Shown: positions 41,617 through 52,471, counted from the first letter of the stretch. The stretch is DNA of 64,000 nucleotides from Diphasiastrum complanatum (GCA_029204225.1 CM055094.1:62698442-62762441), one strand, 5' to 3'. Numbers and translations: made by a program. The notes: generated by a model not told the origin, from the letters alone.

Positions 41617-44600
41617 TACCAATTTGAGACTTGGCTTCTGGAATTGTAATGGTTTTTTATCTTCGTCATCAGCCGGAGACTTTGTTGATTTTATTAGAAA
41701 ATGCGACATTTTGTTGTTGGCTGAAACTCATGAGTCCTTATATCATCCTCTTCCAAATATACAGGAGTACTCTTGGCATTCTGCTTTTCGTCCATTTGTT
41801 AGGGGAAAAACTTGTCGAGGATCTGGAGGAGTAGCTTGTTTATACAGAGACACCACAGTTCAGATGGTTAAACAAGATCCATACGCTCGCTATATTTGGT
41901 TACACATTATTGGCTCACTATTGGGATTACCTCAGGACATCTATATAGCTGTATGCTATTTTGCTCCACAGACCTCAGTGTTTGCTGAGTTTGGCGGGGA
42001 CCCTTTTCAGGCTCTCTCAGATGATATTGCTATCTTTTCTCAGCAGGGTTCCATTTTACTAGCAGGTGATTTCAACGCCCGCACAAGCTCTAGACAAACC
42101 GAATTTCATGCAGCTACGGATCTTCTCAGGCTTTACCCTTTGGATATGGGGCTAGACCGGGTATCACAGGATGCAGACACTCCAGCTACATCTTTCGGGG
42201 AGCAGTTGATCACTCTAGCAGAGACACACGCTCTTGCCATTTTGAATGGCCTCACACAGTGGCCTTCCTCATCAGCATATACATGCTATCCTCATGGTGG
42301 AGGACATAGTGTGGTCGACTACTTTATTGGATCACCTGCTTTGATCTCTCACATTTCTGATTTCTCCATTACACCCCCTACCATTTCCGATCACTCACTC
42401 TTACACATCTCACTTGGTCACATAACCTCTTCTTTGCAAGTTTCTTGCTCTCTTCCCACTCATAAACGTATTCCTTTCACCCAATCTGGATTCACTAATT
42501 ACACCACAATCTTATCCCAACTACTCGCTAACTTCCCGTTCATGGCACCAATTGACCAGCAAGCCACTTTTCTCTCCACATCCCTCTTAGCTGCTGCTTC
42601 CTCATCCTTCCCCACCAAAACGACATCATCTCACAGAAGTGTTCACAACAGATGGTATGATGCAGAATGCCGCTCTCTTCACAATCATGTGACATATGCC
42701 AGGTCACACTCCCCTGCCACACTCAAACAATGCCAGAAAGAATATCATAGAACCACCAGAACAAAGAAGATCAAGTACCTACAATCACTCTGCCAAAAAA
42801 TGATCAACTCTTTAGATTCACCCTCCTCCTCTTTTTTCTGGAAACATTTCACCAGACACTCTTCAACATTGGCCCCCATAGCCATCGAATCCTGGATCGA
42901 GTATGCCACGGAGTTATATACCACGGACTCTCCTCCTACCTCACTCTCACCGAGACCTGACCACTGCTCACCTTTCACCCCTGACATGGTTGAAAACGCC
43001 ATTAAACATGCCAAACTAAATAAAGCCACTGACTATGACTCCTTAAGTGTAGACTTCCTAAAGCCCGTAGCACATCTCATCTCCCCTTACATTGCTCATG
43101 TTTTTAACACAGCTGTTACTTCTGGTTTTCCTACGGCTTGGTGTACTAATATCCTTCACCCCATCCTCAAGGCAGGTGATCCCATGAATGTAGGAAACTA
43201 CCGCACCATTATGATTGGCCACACTCTGGCTAAGATATATGGCTCTATACTACAGACAATTACTGGATCTTTTGCTGAGACTGAGGGTTTACACGCTATG
43301 GGTCAAGCTGGTTTCAGACCGGGATATTCTACTTCAGACCAGATCTTCATTTTGAGATGCATTATTGAGGAGGCTCGACATCGGAAACAGAGAGTTTACT
43401 GTTGCTTTGTGGATTTTCGCAAAGCTTTTGACTCTGTTCCACGACATCTTCTTTTCCAGAGACTGTCTTCACTTGGCTTTTCAGAGGATACTATTGCTGC
43501 GATCATTACTTTATATGAGCGAGTCTTGGCACGTTTCAGAGATGGTAGTGGCTGGTCCTCACAGATACATTCTACCATTGGTGTGAAGCAGGGTTGCCCC
43601 TTATCACCTACTCTTTTTGCACTATATATAGATGACCTCGAGCGGATTATTCGCGAGGAAGGTGGAGAGGGCTGTCCCCTAGCAGACATTATTATCCCCA
43701 TTCTCTTGTACGCTGATGATGTGGTTCTCCTCTCATCCTCTGCAGCTGGTTTACAGAGTCACCTTTCTGCTTTACATCACTTTTGCCAGCGTTGGGGATT
43801 GACGGTTAACCTTAAGAAGACTAAGATTATGGTGTTTAACACCAACAGACAGCATATGAGAGATGTGATTTTCTATTATGACGGGTTACCGATTGAGATC
43901 GTGACCTTCTACACCTATTTGGGAGTTCTTTTCTCTGGTCCGCTACTCACTTTTCGACCAGCAGCCACCACCAGGCTCCGCAAGGGGCATACCGCTCTTG
44001 TGCATATGGAGAGATTTGCCTCTACTTATTATGTGCAGGATCCTGCTACCAGATGCCTACTATTTTCTGCTACTGTCTCCCCAGTTGTGCTATATTCGGC
44101 TGAGACTTGGTGCCCTGATTTATCACGCGATACATGGAGAGATCTTACTCGTATCCAGATTCTCATGCTCAGTAGGATAATCCGGGCTAAGCCCTCAGTA
44201 CCACATGATATCATACTAGCCGAGTTTGCTTCTCCTCCATTAGTTGTTGGTGCTATGTTTCAGATCATCACCTTTCTTCACAGGGTATCAGATCTAGATA
44301 CCTCCAGATACATTGTTGCTGCTCTCACTTCATCTCGTACCATTGCGGATCAGGGAGCCAAGCACTCTTGGTATCGCAGTGTCTCAGCCCTTCTTCAGAC
44401 TTGGGGTTTATCCGCACTTGATCTTCCGAATGGAACCCATGCTTATATCAGACAGCAGATCTACCGGAGCTACATACGCACTATATGGTCACATCCTGAT
44501 CCAGATAGGGTCAAGCTACATTATTATGGCACACATCTTTTACGGCTGGACGTTTCGGGCTTGCCTATTCTTCCAGTTTATCTTACACAGACGCTATCTT

Positions 44601-45127
44601 TTGGTCTGAGATATCGTATAGGACAGCTTCGAGTCTCTTCTCATCAGCTTGCTATCGAGACAGGTAGATACACAGACACTCCCAGATTGCAGCGGATATG
44701 TCAGCTCTGTTCTCTTCAGGAGGTGGAAGATGAATTTCATTTCATCTTTCGCTGCCCAGTATACTATGAGATTAGAGGACGATACCATTGTTTATACCGA
44801 GATATTCCCCTCACGCTGAGCTCCTTCCTCGAGTATCCAGACGCTAGATGTGTGGGTCTTCTTTTGAGAGAGATGTATATTTTACGAGCTTCACTTCTAC
44901 CTACGCTCTCAGATATGGATTCTAGTCAGGCTCACATTACTCAGTTCTTCCAGAAGCGAGACAGAGTGGATTTTTCGGCTGCGGATTTTGACGTCCCCGT
45001 CCGAAGATCGAAGACACAGAGAGTTTCGGCTCGATCCAGTGCTACTAGATCTTCATACGCCTCCCACCAGCCTACATCACGACCCACTACTACCATCACT
45101 CATTACTTTCGGCTTGCTCGTAGCTAG
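41576..45127 (+). CDS. LINE-D ORF2 (endonuclease, reverse transcriptase, zinc region)
   Basis: The frame is open for 1,183 codons after the ORF1 stop, with no AUG until after the first endonuclease motifs. The endonuclease (about first 250 residues) has [41 protein letters not shown] and ISDHSLLHISL. The reverse transcriptase (about 490-730) has LHPILKAGDP, NYRTIMIGHTLAKIYG, VDFRKAFDSVPR, GVKQGCPLSPTLFALYIDDL and the catalytic LLYADDVVLLSS. Near residue 1030 is CQLCSLQEVEDEFHFIFRC, a zf-RVT-like zinc motif. The protein would nick DNA and copy element RNA into it. How translation starts is discussed in the findings. Confidence 0.92.
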   Translation, partial: ELGAPGYRSYPRSPTNLRLGFWNCNGFLSSSSAGDFVDFIRKCDILLLAETHESLYHPLPNIQEYSWHSAFRPFVRGKTCRGSGGVACLYRDTTVQMVKQDPYARYIWLHIIGSLLGLPQDIYIAVCYFAPQTSVFAEFGGDPFQALSDDIAIFSQQGSILLAGDFNARTSSRQTEFHAATDLLRLYPLDMGLDRVSQDADTPATSFGEQLITLAETHALAILNGLTQWPSSSAYTCYPHGGGHSVVDYFIGSPALISHISDFSITPPTISDHSLLHISLGHITSSLQVSCSLPTHKRIPFTQSGFTNYTTILSQLLANFPFMAPIDQQATFLSTSLLAAASSSFPTKTTSSHRSVHNRWYDAECRSLHNHVTYARSHSPATLKQCQKEYHRTTRTKKIKYLQSLCQKMINSLDSPSSSFFWKHFTRHSSTLAPIAIESWIEYATELYTTDSPPTSLSPRPDHCSPFTPDMVENAIKHAKLNKATDYDSLSVDFLKPVAHLISPYIAHVFNTAVTSGFPTAWCTNILHPILKAGDPMNVGNYRTIMIGHTLAKIYGSILQTITGSFAETEGLHAMGQAGFRPGYSTSDQIFILRCIIEEARHRKQRVYCCFVDFRKAFDSVPRHLLFQRLSSLGFSEDTIAAIITLYERVLARFRDGSGWSSQIHSTIGVKQGCPLSPTLFALYIDDLERIIREEGGEGCPLADIIIPILLYADDVVLLSSSAAGLQSHLSALHHFCQRWGLTVNLKKTKIMVFNTNRQHMRDVIFYYDGLPIEIVTFYTYLGVLFSGPLLTFRPAATTRLRKGHTALVHMERFASTYYVQDPATRCLLFSATVSPVVLYSAETWCPDLSRDTWRDLTRIQILMLSRIIRAKPSVPHDIILAEFASPPLVVGAMFQIITFLHRVSDLDTSRYIVAALTSSRTIADQGAKHSWYRSVSALLQTWGLSALDLPNGTHAYIRQQIYRSYIRTIWSHPDPDRVKLHYYGTHLLRLDVSGLPILPVYLTQTLSFGLRYRIGQLRVSSHQLAIETGRYTDTPRLQRICQLCSLQEVEDEFHFIFRCPVYYEIRGRYHCLYRDIPLTLSSFLEYPDARCVGLLLREMYILRASLLPTLSDMDSSQAHITQFFQKRDRVDFSAADFDVPVRRSKTQRVSARSSATRSSYASHQPTSRPTTTITHYFRLARS

Positions 45128-45365
45128 TTTCCTCCGCGGAGCAGGTGGTTAAGCTCTTGCTTTGTACCCTCACCAGCTGGTGGTCAAGCTTGGATACTTT
45201 TTCTCTTAGAGACAGAGAGATCGATACTTTAGTTTTAGTTTTACTGTCTTTTCATTGGTAAATAAGTCCTTATGCGGACAATGCTTCTCACATTTTGTAC
45301 TCTGTTTTGTCTTATGTGCCCCTGGGCACCAAAAGACGTTAATAATAATAATTCTAATTCTAATT

Positions 45366-45520
45366 CTCTCTCTCGCGATGGTGCTCCCTCCTGCTAGCAA
45401 TGGTGTTCCCCTCTATAGCGATGGTGCTCCCCTATGCAGTGATGGTGCTCCCTCCTGCCAGCGATGGTGCTCCCTGGCCTGACCGCCCTCTCTCTGAACG
45501 CCCTGCCTTCAATTTGATGT
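45366..45520 (+). mobile_element. LINE-E, 5' UTR stub
   Basis: About five copies of a repeat near GCGATGGTGCTCCC follow the LINE-D tail and a short CT run. The repeat resembles the 5' UTR of LINE-A. The element is cut off by the copia-2 fragment near 45520. Confidence 0.65.
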
Positions 45521-46954
45521 TTTAGCAGAGGCTGAAAAATTCAAGCACTCTTTGGAACCTTTTTGTACTAATCGAGGAGGGAGTCAACATGTGTCAATTA
45601 GTACTTTTGTTCAAAGTGTTAAGAGTGAGCATTTGTTTGGAGAGAATTTTTCATTATTTGAAAAATCTTCTATGTCATCCCATGCCTCTTCGAGGGACAG
45701 CTTTGATGACGCCATCGTTGATGCATCTCTTGATAGTTTGCTAAATTTTTATGATGAAGATGTTGGACAGCAGGTTCAGTCATCTTAATCTGGTCATTTA
45801 CAGCCCATTTTACATCATGAGCAGTCCATTATGCTTCAGGAACAGCCTGCGGAAGATTATGGACAACATGGTCCATGTTGGGAACACTTTGGGCAGCAAA
45901 GTGTTGAACAGCCCATAACAGTTCCTTGTCGGCTATTGGAGACTTTGCAGGACAACAAAGAAATGTCTTACTACGAAAGAAAGGCACATGCCTCTCTAAA
46001 ATCAATAACTCTTGCTGATTTTTTTGGTTTTACACTTACTCTTCATCAGGATGTTGGTGCATTGCCTATTCTATGTGAGCAAGTCATTGATGGTAAGGTT
46101 CGGGAGGATGTGATGCCAAAAGAGTTTGGTACTCTTTTTTATTGTCCTTATGGTAAGAAGTATTTTCGAATGATGTGGGAGCCTATGATGGATTACAAGT
46201 CCATGTTTCGACTTATTGCCGAGTTTATGTTGGTTCCCTACTTCGGATGGAGCATGCAAATCCTCACCCTTCGACTTGATGCTTCATTATTACGCATTCT
46301 TTTCCTTTTATATGTTGGACATGATTGGGGATGAGATTTCGACTACTTCGGTGCGAAGTTTATTTGGCGACATGAAGTTCGGATAGCAAGTTGCATTTTT
46401 CTCTTTCGAGAAGTTACTTCATGTTATGTTATGCATTTCCATTTAAGGAGGCTGTTGGAATGCAAATGGAATTGCTTACATTACCATAGGTTACTTTGAC
46501 CCAAAAGGTCGAGGGTTGTGTAACCATGGTCATTTATTATATTAGGCCTACTAAACTTAGAGTCAGCTAAGTTAGTATGAAATTAACTTGGTAGGGACTC
46601 ATGGGTCCACTAGGCCTAATTGTGACATTAAGTACCCCAACTTGACATATTGGAGGTACCTTATTCTTTCTATGTAACTTATAGAAAGTTGGATAGTCAA
46701 TAGTCAAGTAGTTGGAAAGCCAATAGTCAAGTAGTTGGATAGCCAATAGTCATGAAGTTAGATAGTCATCTTGGACTATATATATGTGTGCATCTAATTT
46801 GTATGAGACACTTTTGTAAGCAATACTGACTGTTCTCCTTGGCTGTCCACGAGTTTCTACAAGAGGGTTTCTAGCCATCTCTCTCTTTCTTTTGAAAATG
46901 CTTTGTGTGATTGAATAGTTAAGATCATGGATCCTTAGGCTTCTATTTCCTACA
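45521..46954 (+). mobile_element. Copia-2, 3' fragment with LTR
   Basis: 45552-46334 resembles the integrase-RT linker of copia-1 (VPCRLLETLQDNKEMSYYER then ADFFGFTLTLHQDV, against [13 protein letters not shown] and [10 protein letters not shown] there), with one stop near 45788. The polymerase part is deleted. The purine-rich AAGGAGGC (about 46445-46452) precedes an LTR at 46453-46954 that begins TGTTGG and ends CTACA. Confidence 0.7.
46453..46954 (+). repeat. Copia-2 LTR
   Basis: 502 bp, TG...CA. Shares CATAGGTTACTTTGACCC and AAAAGGTCGAG with the copia-1 LTR, in plus orientation. It abuts LINE-M on the right. Confidence 0.8.
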
Positions 46955-48012
46955 GTATCCTTGAGTCTGAAGGTGATGAGAGGACATGAGTGCAAGCCGC
47001 GTATATCTCTGCTCTGTATCAGGAAGTGCCTGGGCTCTCTAGATGTATGTGATAAGCTGGAAGGCTGCCTCAATCTGAATCGGGGGGTGGGGTGGCAAAC
47101 TCCGCAAGGATGGTCTCATGTGGCTCGCTCGGATCATGCGACCTAACATGGTGGTCTGTAAGCGTGGAATGCTGGACCAGTGTGAAGATGATAGTCCTGT
47201 ACACCTATCTCTGCCGCATACAAGGCTGAAGGGGTGACGATGGTGTCAAATAGTCTGCACTTACTCGGGGCATCCTAATAGACTTATGGAAGCAGAATCT
47301 CTCTAGCTGGACTAGGGAAGAGTGTCCCTTCCCAAGCCTTGAAGTAGTCGCATGTCTCATACTGAAGGTAGGACCAGAGAAGAGCACACCCAAGTAAGTG
47401 TATGAAGAGACCACCTCTAGGGACTGTCCATCAAAGGTAAGCTCCTGGCACTGCATGAAAGCCCGAGAGGTATTGAAGACCATAACTTTGGTCTTCGAGA
47501 GGTTCACCTCTAAACCCCACTTAGTACAAAAGGTGTGTAAACAATCCAACTGTCTCTGTAATCCCTCTCTGGTACGAGAGACTAGTACCACAACATCCGC
47601 ATAGAGAAGGATGGCAATCAGAATGTCTCCAAGCCGACAACCGTCCCCACCACACTGAGAGATAACCTGCTCTAGCTCGTCAATATACAATCCAAACAAA
47701 ACTGGTGAGAGAGAGCATCCCTGCTTAACCCCAATAGTACTCCAAACATGCTCAGAAATGCCACTACCATAACGAAAGCAACCCAAAACCCTCTCATAGA
47801 GAGCCATGACGGCTAGAATAATATTTGTAGAGAAACCCAGGTCTTGGAGACCCCGGATGAGTAAGGAGCGACAGAATCAAAGGCTTTCATGATGTGTGAC
47901 AGAGTGGTGAAGGGATGGGCATTCCGCGTCGTACCACGATGGATGGAAAGGTCAGGTTGATCGTGGATGGACTGGTTTGTGCTTACGAGGTTTAGAGAGG
48001 AAAGCCAAGTGC
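46955..48012 (-). mobile_element. LINE-M, RT fragment
   Basis: The open part (47205-47807) reads MALYERVLGCFRYGSGISEH, GVKQGCSLSPVLFGLYIDEL, AILLYADVVVLVS (YADD mutated to YADV), NLSKTKVMVFNTSRAF and YTYLGVLFSGP. The 5' side near 47880-48010 keeps short pieces of the region before RT (FHPSWYDAECPSLHHSVTHH). The 3' end is cut by copia-2. Subfamily motifs (RTREGLQRQLD) match LINE-J and LINE-L. Confidence 0.82.
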
Positions 48013-50220
48013 GAGAGAGAGAGCTTTATTAATGTCTTTTCCATGCCAAAAGGCATACAAGACTAATGAAGTACATGTCAAATATGTGATAACAATGGGA
48101 GCGTATAAAACGTCTCTGAAGCTGTAATAAAGAAACATCTAGTACAAACTAAGATAAGTGCAAAACCAAGAGTGTGTGTGCATAGTAGATGTATCAATGC
48201 CATGAGGTCCTGTATGTGCTGATGCTATAGAAAGATGTAATGCGAGCTGCAACATGGGGAAGAGTTGGAGTCCACTGACGTCGTCTATGAGCATGAGAAG
48301 TGCGTCTCTGCACAAGAGGTCTGGTGATCCTGGCAGCAAAGTGGTGATGAGTAATACATTGTCTCTAATCTCTGCGAGCATGTAAGCTGCCAACATCATC
48401 GTCATTAGGCTCTTTGTCTCGTGATCTCTGCCTAGAAAAGAAAGAGGTGCTAAGGGGTAAAATGTTGAGAAGTCCCGCATAGGTCTGGCCACAATATGAA
48501 CATCTCTCGTACCATAAGAGCGACACACCGGGAGTCCTCATAGGGTATGAGAGATCGTAGAGTGGTGGGCATGCCTCGAAACAAACAGTGATATCTCCCT
48601 CTAATGTCATAGTATACATGGCATCTAAAGATAAAATGCTCCTCCGAATCCACCTCACCTAAAGAGCATAATCGGCAAATCCACTCCTCTCTAGGAATAC
48701 TGTGGAACCTCCTAGTCTCAATAGCGAGTTGGTGTGAAGAAACTTGAGTTGGCCCAATGTGAATCTGAGGCAATGTGATAGGCCTGAATCCAAGTAACAT
48801 GGCAGGACTCGAATCCCTGCTGCGTCTAGCTCAAAAAAGTGGGTCCGGTCGAAATCAGGCTTAACCCCTAACTGGCGACTCCAAGTCTGCTCTAGATATG
48901 CTCGATAAAGAAATCGTCTTATGTTTTGATGAGTGCCTGAGGGAAGCTCTGTTATGGAGACACCAAATGACTCACGTAGGAGGTGAGATGCCTGAGAGAA
49001 CCATGATAATCTATAGCCCTGATCATAAAGATATTGCGAGGAGGATAGTGCAATCTGTGTATCGACTGTCTATATCCGGTAGTACCTATACTCTCTGAAT
49101 ATATGTGATGAGCTGGAGAGCTGCCTCGATCTGTATAGGTGGAACTGCAAACTTGGCCAGAAGAATCTCATGTGGAACAAAAGGCTTCGCGTGAATCAAC
49201 CAAGCTAACATGGTAGTCTGAAAGACTGGCCTAGTGTGAAGAGGGTAGACCTGTACACCATGTCTCTGCTGCATATAGAGCCGTGGGGGTGACAATGGTA
49301 TCAAAGAGTCAACACATACTACGAGCATTCTGGATGGACTTACGAAAACGCTCTAGCTGAACAAGGGAGGCATGCCCCTTCCAAGTTGAGTGGAAGCGGC
49401 CTGTCTCATACTGAAAGTAGGACCCGAAAAAAGGATTCCCAAGTGTGTATAAGAAGAGACCACCTCTAGACCCTGTCCATCAAAAGTGAGCCCTTGTCGC
49501 TGCATGAATGCTCGAGAAGTGTTGAAGACTTTGGTCTTCCCAATGTTCAGCCCTTTGGCCCCATCTGGTACAGAATTCCTATAAGCAATCCAACTATCGC
49601 TGTAGGCCCTCCCTGGTCGGTGAGACTAGTACCACATCATCAGCATAAAGAAGGATAGCAATCAAGATGTCACCAAGCCTGCAACCAATACCACCACACT
49701 ACTAAATGACTCTCTCCAACTCATCGATATATAGGCCAAAGAGGACCGGTGAAAGAGAGCAGCCCTGCTTCACCCCAATAGTGCTCCAAATATGATTAGA
49801 GATGCCGGAAACATCCCAAGACGCGCTCATAAAGAGCCATCATAGCCAAAATGATGTCGGTGGAGAAGCCAAGATCTCGGAGTCTCTGAATGAGCAAGGA
49901 GCGAGTAACATAATCGAAGGCTTTCTTGAAGTCCACAAAGCAGCAATAAACCCTCTCTTTCCTGTTGTGAGCTTTCTCAATCAAGGCCCATAATGTGAAG
50001 ATGTGATCTGTAGTAGAATAATGGGCTCGAAAACCTGCCTGACCCATAGCATGTAGTCTCCTAGTCTCTGCGTTTGAACTCACAACAAACGAAAGCACAG
50101 AAGACAGGGAGGAAGAGGCAGAAGAGGAGGTAGAAGAGGAGGCGGCTACCACGCAGGCAGGCGCTGCTTGCGTGGTAGGTTGAGGCGCAGCCTGCGTGGC
50201 AAGATCATCTGCCACGTAGG
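48013..50220 (-). mobile_element. LINE-L, long degenerate copy with 3' end
   Basis: Starting at (CT/CTTT)n near 50220, it has a fused ORF (49796-50215), then decayed RT (YADDVV region near 49640), HEILLAKFAVPPIQIEAAL (49086-49328), and the zinc region CRLCSLGEVDSEEHFIFRC (near 48610-48670). The 3' UTR has the ATGCC-TTTT-GGCAT stem (48043-48056) inside GTCTT...AAGAC. The tail ends in a short CT run at 48013-48023. Confidence 0.82.
49796..50215 (-). pseudogene. LINE-L fused ORF: Ala/Ser/Thr-rich leader joined to RT
   Basis: 139 residues starting at an ATG just inside the element's microsatellite border. The first 50 residues (MADDLATQAAPQPTTQAAPA, then an Ser/Ala run) are low complexity; from about residue 50 it is RT (LHAMGQAGFRAHYSTTDHIF, VYCCFVDFKKAFDYV). 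It ends LGCFRHL by a frameshift. It looks like an internal deletion joining an N-terminal region to RT. A 10 bp inverted repeat (CCACGCAGGC / GCCTGCGTGG) lies in the leader. Confidence 0.7.
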
Positions 50221-51685
50221 GGAGAGAGAGAGAAAGAAAGAAAGAAAGAAAGAAAGCTTTATTAATTTCTTTTCCATGCCAAAAGGCATATAAGACTAGT
50301 AAATGTACATGTCAAGTATGTGGTAACCGTAGGAGCGTGAAACGTCTCCAAGACTATAACAAAAATACAAATCTAACTGCTACGATCTGAAACTAAAAGC
50401 TGAAACTGAATCTGAAACTAAAAGCTGAAACTGAAAAGGATGCGATGATATATGAAACATGTGGGAGCATATATACTGCTAACTGTCATGAATACGGTAT
50501 GACACTATCATCCAACCCTGTCTCGCTGATGGTATAAAAGGATGTAATACGGGATGCAACATGAAGGACTGTTGGTGGTCGATGACGTCGTCTAGGAAGA
50601 TTAGTTCTCCTCATGATAAGTCGGGTAGCTCGTGCAACAACATGAGTATGAGTGGAGCACTGTCTCTGATCTCGGTAAGTCTCCATCATCCTCATCCTCA
50701 TCAGATACTAAGTCTCGTCCTCTTCTCCTGGAGAAGAAAGAAGTGAACTGCGGCTGAGAAATATGACTCCGCTGGGCTGTCTGACATAGGCCCTGTCGTA
50801 GAATAAACATCTCTCGTATCATGAGTGCGGCGCATCGAGAGTCCTCATAGGCTAGGAGGGATCGTAGGGTGACAAGCGAATCACGAAACAGACAGTGATA
50901 TCTCCCTTTGATCTCGTAATACACCCCGGGCATCTAAAGATAAAGTGCTCCTCTGACTCCACCTCATCCAGGGAACAAAACTGACAAATCCGCTCCTCTC
51001 GGGTACCCTGGAATTCCCAAGACCTTCTCATAAAGAGCCATCACTGCCAGAACAATATCCGTGCAGAAACCAAGATCCCGAAGTCTCTGAATGGGTAGGG
51101 AGCGTGGTACAGAATCAAAAACTTTCCTAAAGTCCACAAAACAGCAGTAAACCCTTTCTTTCCTGTGCTTAGCTTCCTCAATCAAAGCTAAGTGTGAAAA
51201 TATGGTCAGTGGTAGAGTAATGAGCCCGGAAACCTGCCTGTCCCAATGCATGTAAACTCCTTGATTCCGCCTCTGAGCTTACTGCAGACTGGAGTATGGT
51301 ACCATAAAGCTTAGTGAGGACATGTCCGATTATGATAGTGCGGTAGTTACCAGGAATCATGGGATCACCATTTTTATGGATAGGATGGATGATGTTGGTG
51401 CACCAGGATGAAGGGAAGCCAGAGACAACGGCGGAATTGAGGAGAGTGGCTAGTGTGGGAGCAAGGAGGTCGGTAGCATGGATTAGGAGTTCAGACTCAA
51501 GGTCTTCAATGTCTCTTGCTTTATGGGATTTCATTTTCTTGATGGCCGCAAGTACCATGTCAGCGGTGAAGAAGGTGAACTCAGAGGGACGAGGGGAGAT
51601 AGAGATAGGTGCGTCAGTAGGTATGGTATATAGACTGGTAGCGTAGTCGGTCCATATGCGAAGGTCTTCCAGGAGAGGTGGTGGA

Positions 51686-51689
<4 letters not shown>
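50221..51689 (-). mobile_element. LINE-K, truncated copy with internal deletion
   Basis: It starts in the region before RT (LEDLRIWTDYATSLY), reads ISPRPSEFTFFTADMV, NIIHPIHKNGDPMIPGNYRT, LHALGQAGFRAHYSTTDHIF and CCFVDFRKVFDSVPRSL, then near 51010 jumps to the zinc region (ERICQFCSLDEVESEEHFIF in shifting frames) and YYEIKGRYHCLFRDS. The RT catalytic core is absent. The 3' stem is ATGCC-TTTT-GGCAT (50276-50289) and the tail is (CTTT)n. Confidence 0.82.
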
Positions 51690-51731
<42 letters not shown>

Positions 51732-51755
51732 GAGAGTGAGAGAGAGAGAGAGAGA
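51690..51755. repeat. (GA)n microsatellite between LINE-K and LINE-F
   Basis: An interrupted (AG)n run separates the 5' edge of LINE-K from the 3' tail of LINE-F. Confidence 0.95.
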
Positions 51756-52421
51756 ATAGAATAGAATATATTAATGTCTATAGAATGCCCTTGGGCACAT
51801 AAGACAAAGAAAAAGTACATCAGAAAGGAGCATTGTCCATGTCGGGACTTATTTCTACCAGCTAAAACTAAAACAGAAATAAACCGGAAATAAAACCAAA
51901 GCTTAACCTCCAGCTATGGTGAGGGTACAAAAGCAGTAGCTTAACCACCAGCTACGCGGAGGAATAAAACTCACTAACTGAGAGAGAAAAACTGTGTGAT
52001 CTTCTAGATGGTCGAGGAAGATGCTGGAGCTTCGGTCGACGAGCTGGAATGTCAATCTCACTGTCCAAAGTATCCTCCCTAACTCTTTTCTGAAAGAAAA
52101 GTGTAATATGTGGTTGGTTGTGGTCAACATCCCGATCGTCTGACAGAAGAGAAGATCTCAAAGAGAACATCTCTCGCAAAAGTAAACCAACACATCACGC
52201 GTCTGGATAGGCAAAGAAGGAACCAAGCGTGAGTGGAGTGTCCCAATAGAGACAATGGTATCTGCCTCTGATCTCATAGTAAGTTGGACAGATGAAAATA
52301 AAGTGAAACTCATCCTCAACCTCCTGTAGTGTACAACACTGACAGATCCGTAATGGTCGTGGCGTGTCTGTGTATCTGCTTGTCTCAATAGCGAGCTGAT
52401 GAGAAGAGACCCGAAGCTGAC

Positions 52422-52424
<3 letters not shown>
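51756..52424 (-). mobile_element. LINE-F, 3' end only
   Basis: The 5' edge is inside ORF2 right at the next microsatellite: GQLRVSSHQLAIETSRYTDT follows (CT)n. It keeps ICQCCTLQEVEDEFHFIFIC and YYEIRGRYHCLYWDTPLTL, then the 3' UTR with GTGCCC-AA-GGGCAT (51785-51798) inside GTCT...AGAC and a tail of (TATTC) units at 51756-51770. Confidence 0.85.

Positions 52425-52471
<47 letters not shown>
52425..52471. repeat. (GA)n microsatellite between LINE-F and LINE-J
   Basis: About 23 AG units join the truncated 5' edge of LINE-F to the 3' tail of LINE-J. Confidence 0.95.

Larger units (their letters stand above)
40361..45365 (+). mobile_element. LINE-D, full-length copy with both ORFs open
   Basis: It has a GC-rich 5' UTR with tandem repeats, ORF1 (40655-41575), a single TAG, ORF2 (in frame to 45127), and a 3' UTR with the stem GTGCCC-CT-GGGCAC (45316-45329) inside GTCTT...AAGAC. 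It ends in (TAATTC)n-type repeats. It is the only copy in the window with no disabling change visible, so it may be recently active. Confidence 0.9.

Noticed and set aside
45552-46334. Possible host protein gene
   Set aside because: The sequence matches the integrase-RT linker of copia-1 in order and is followed by a copia LTR, so it is element-derived.
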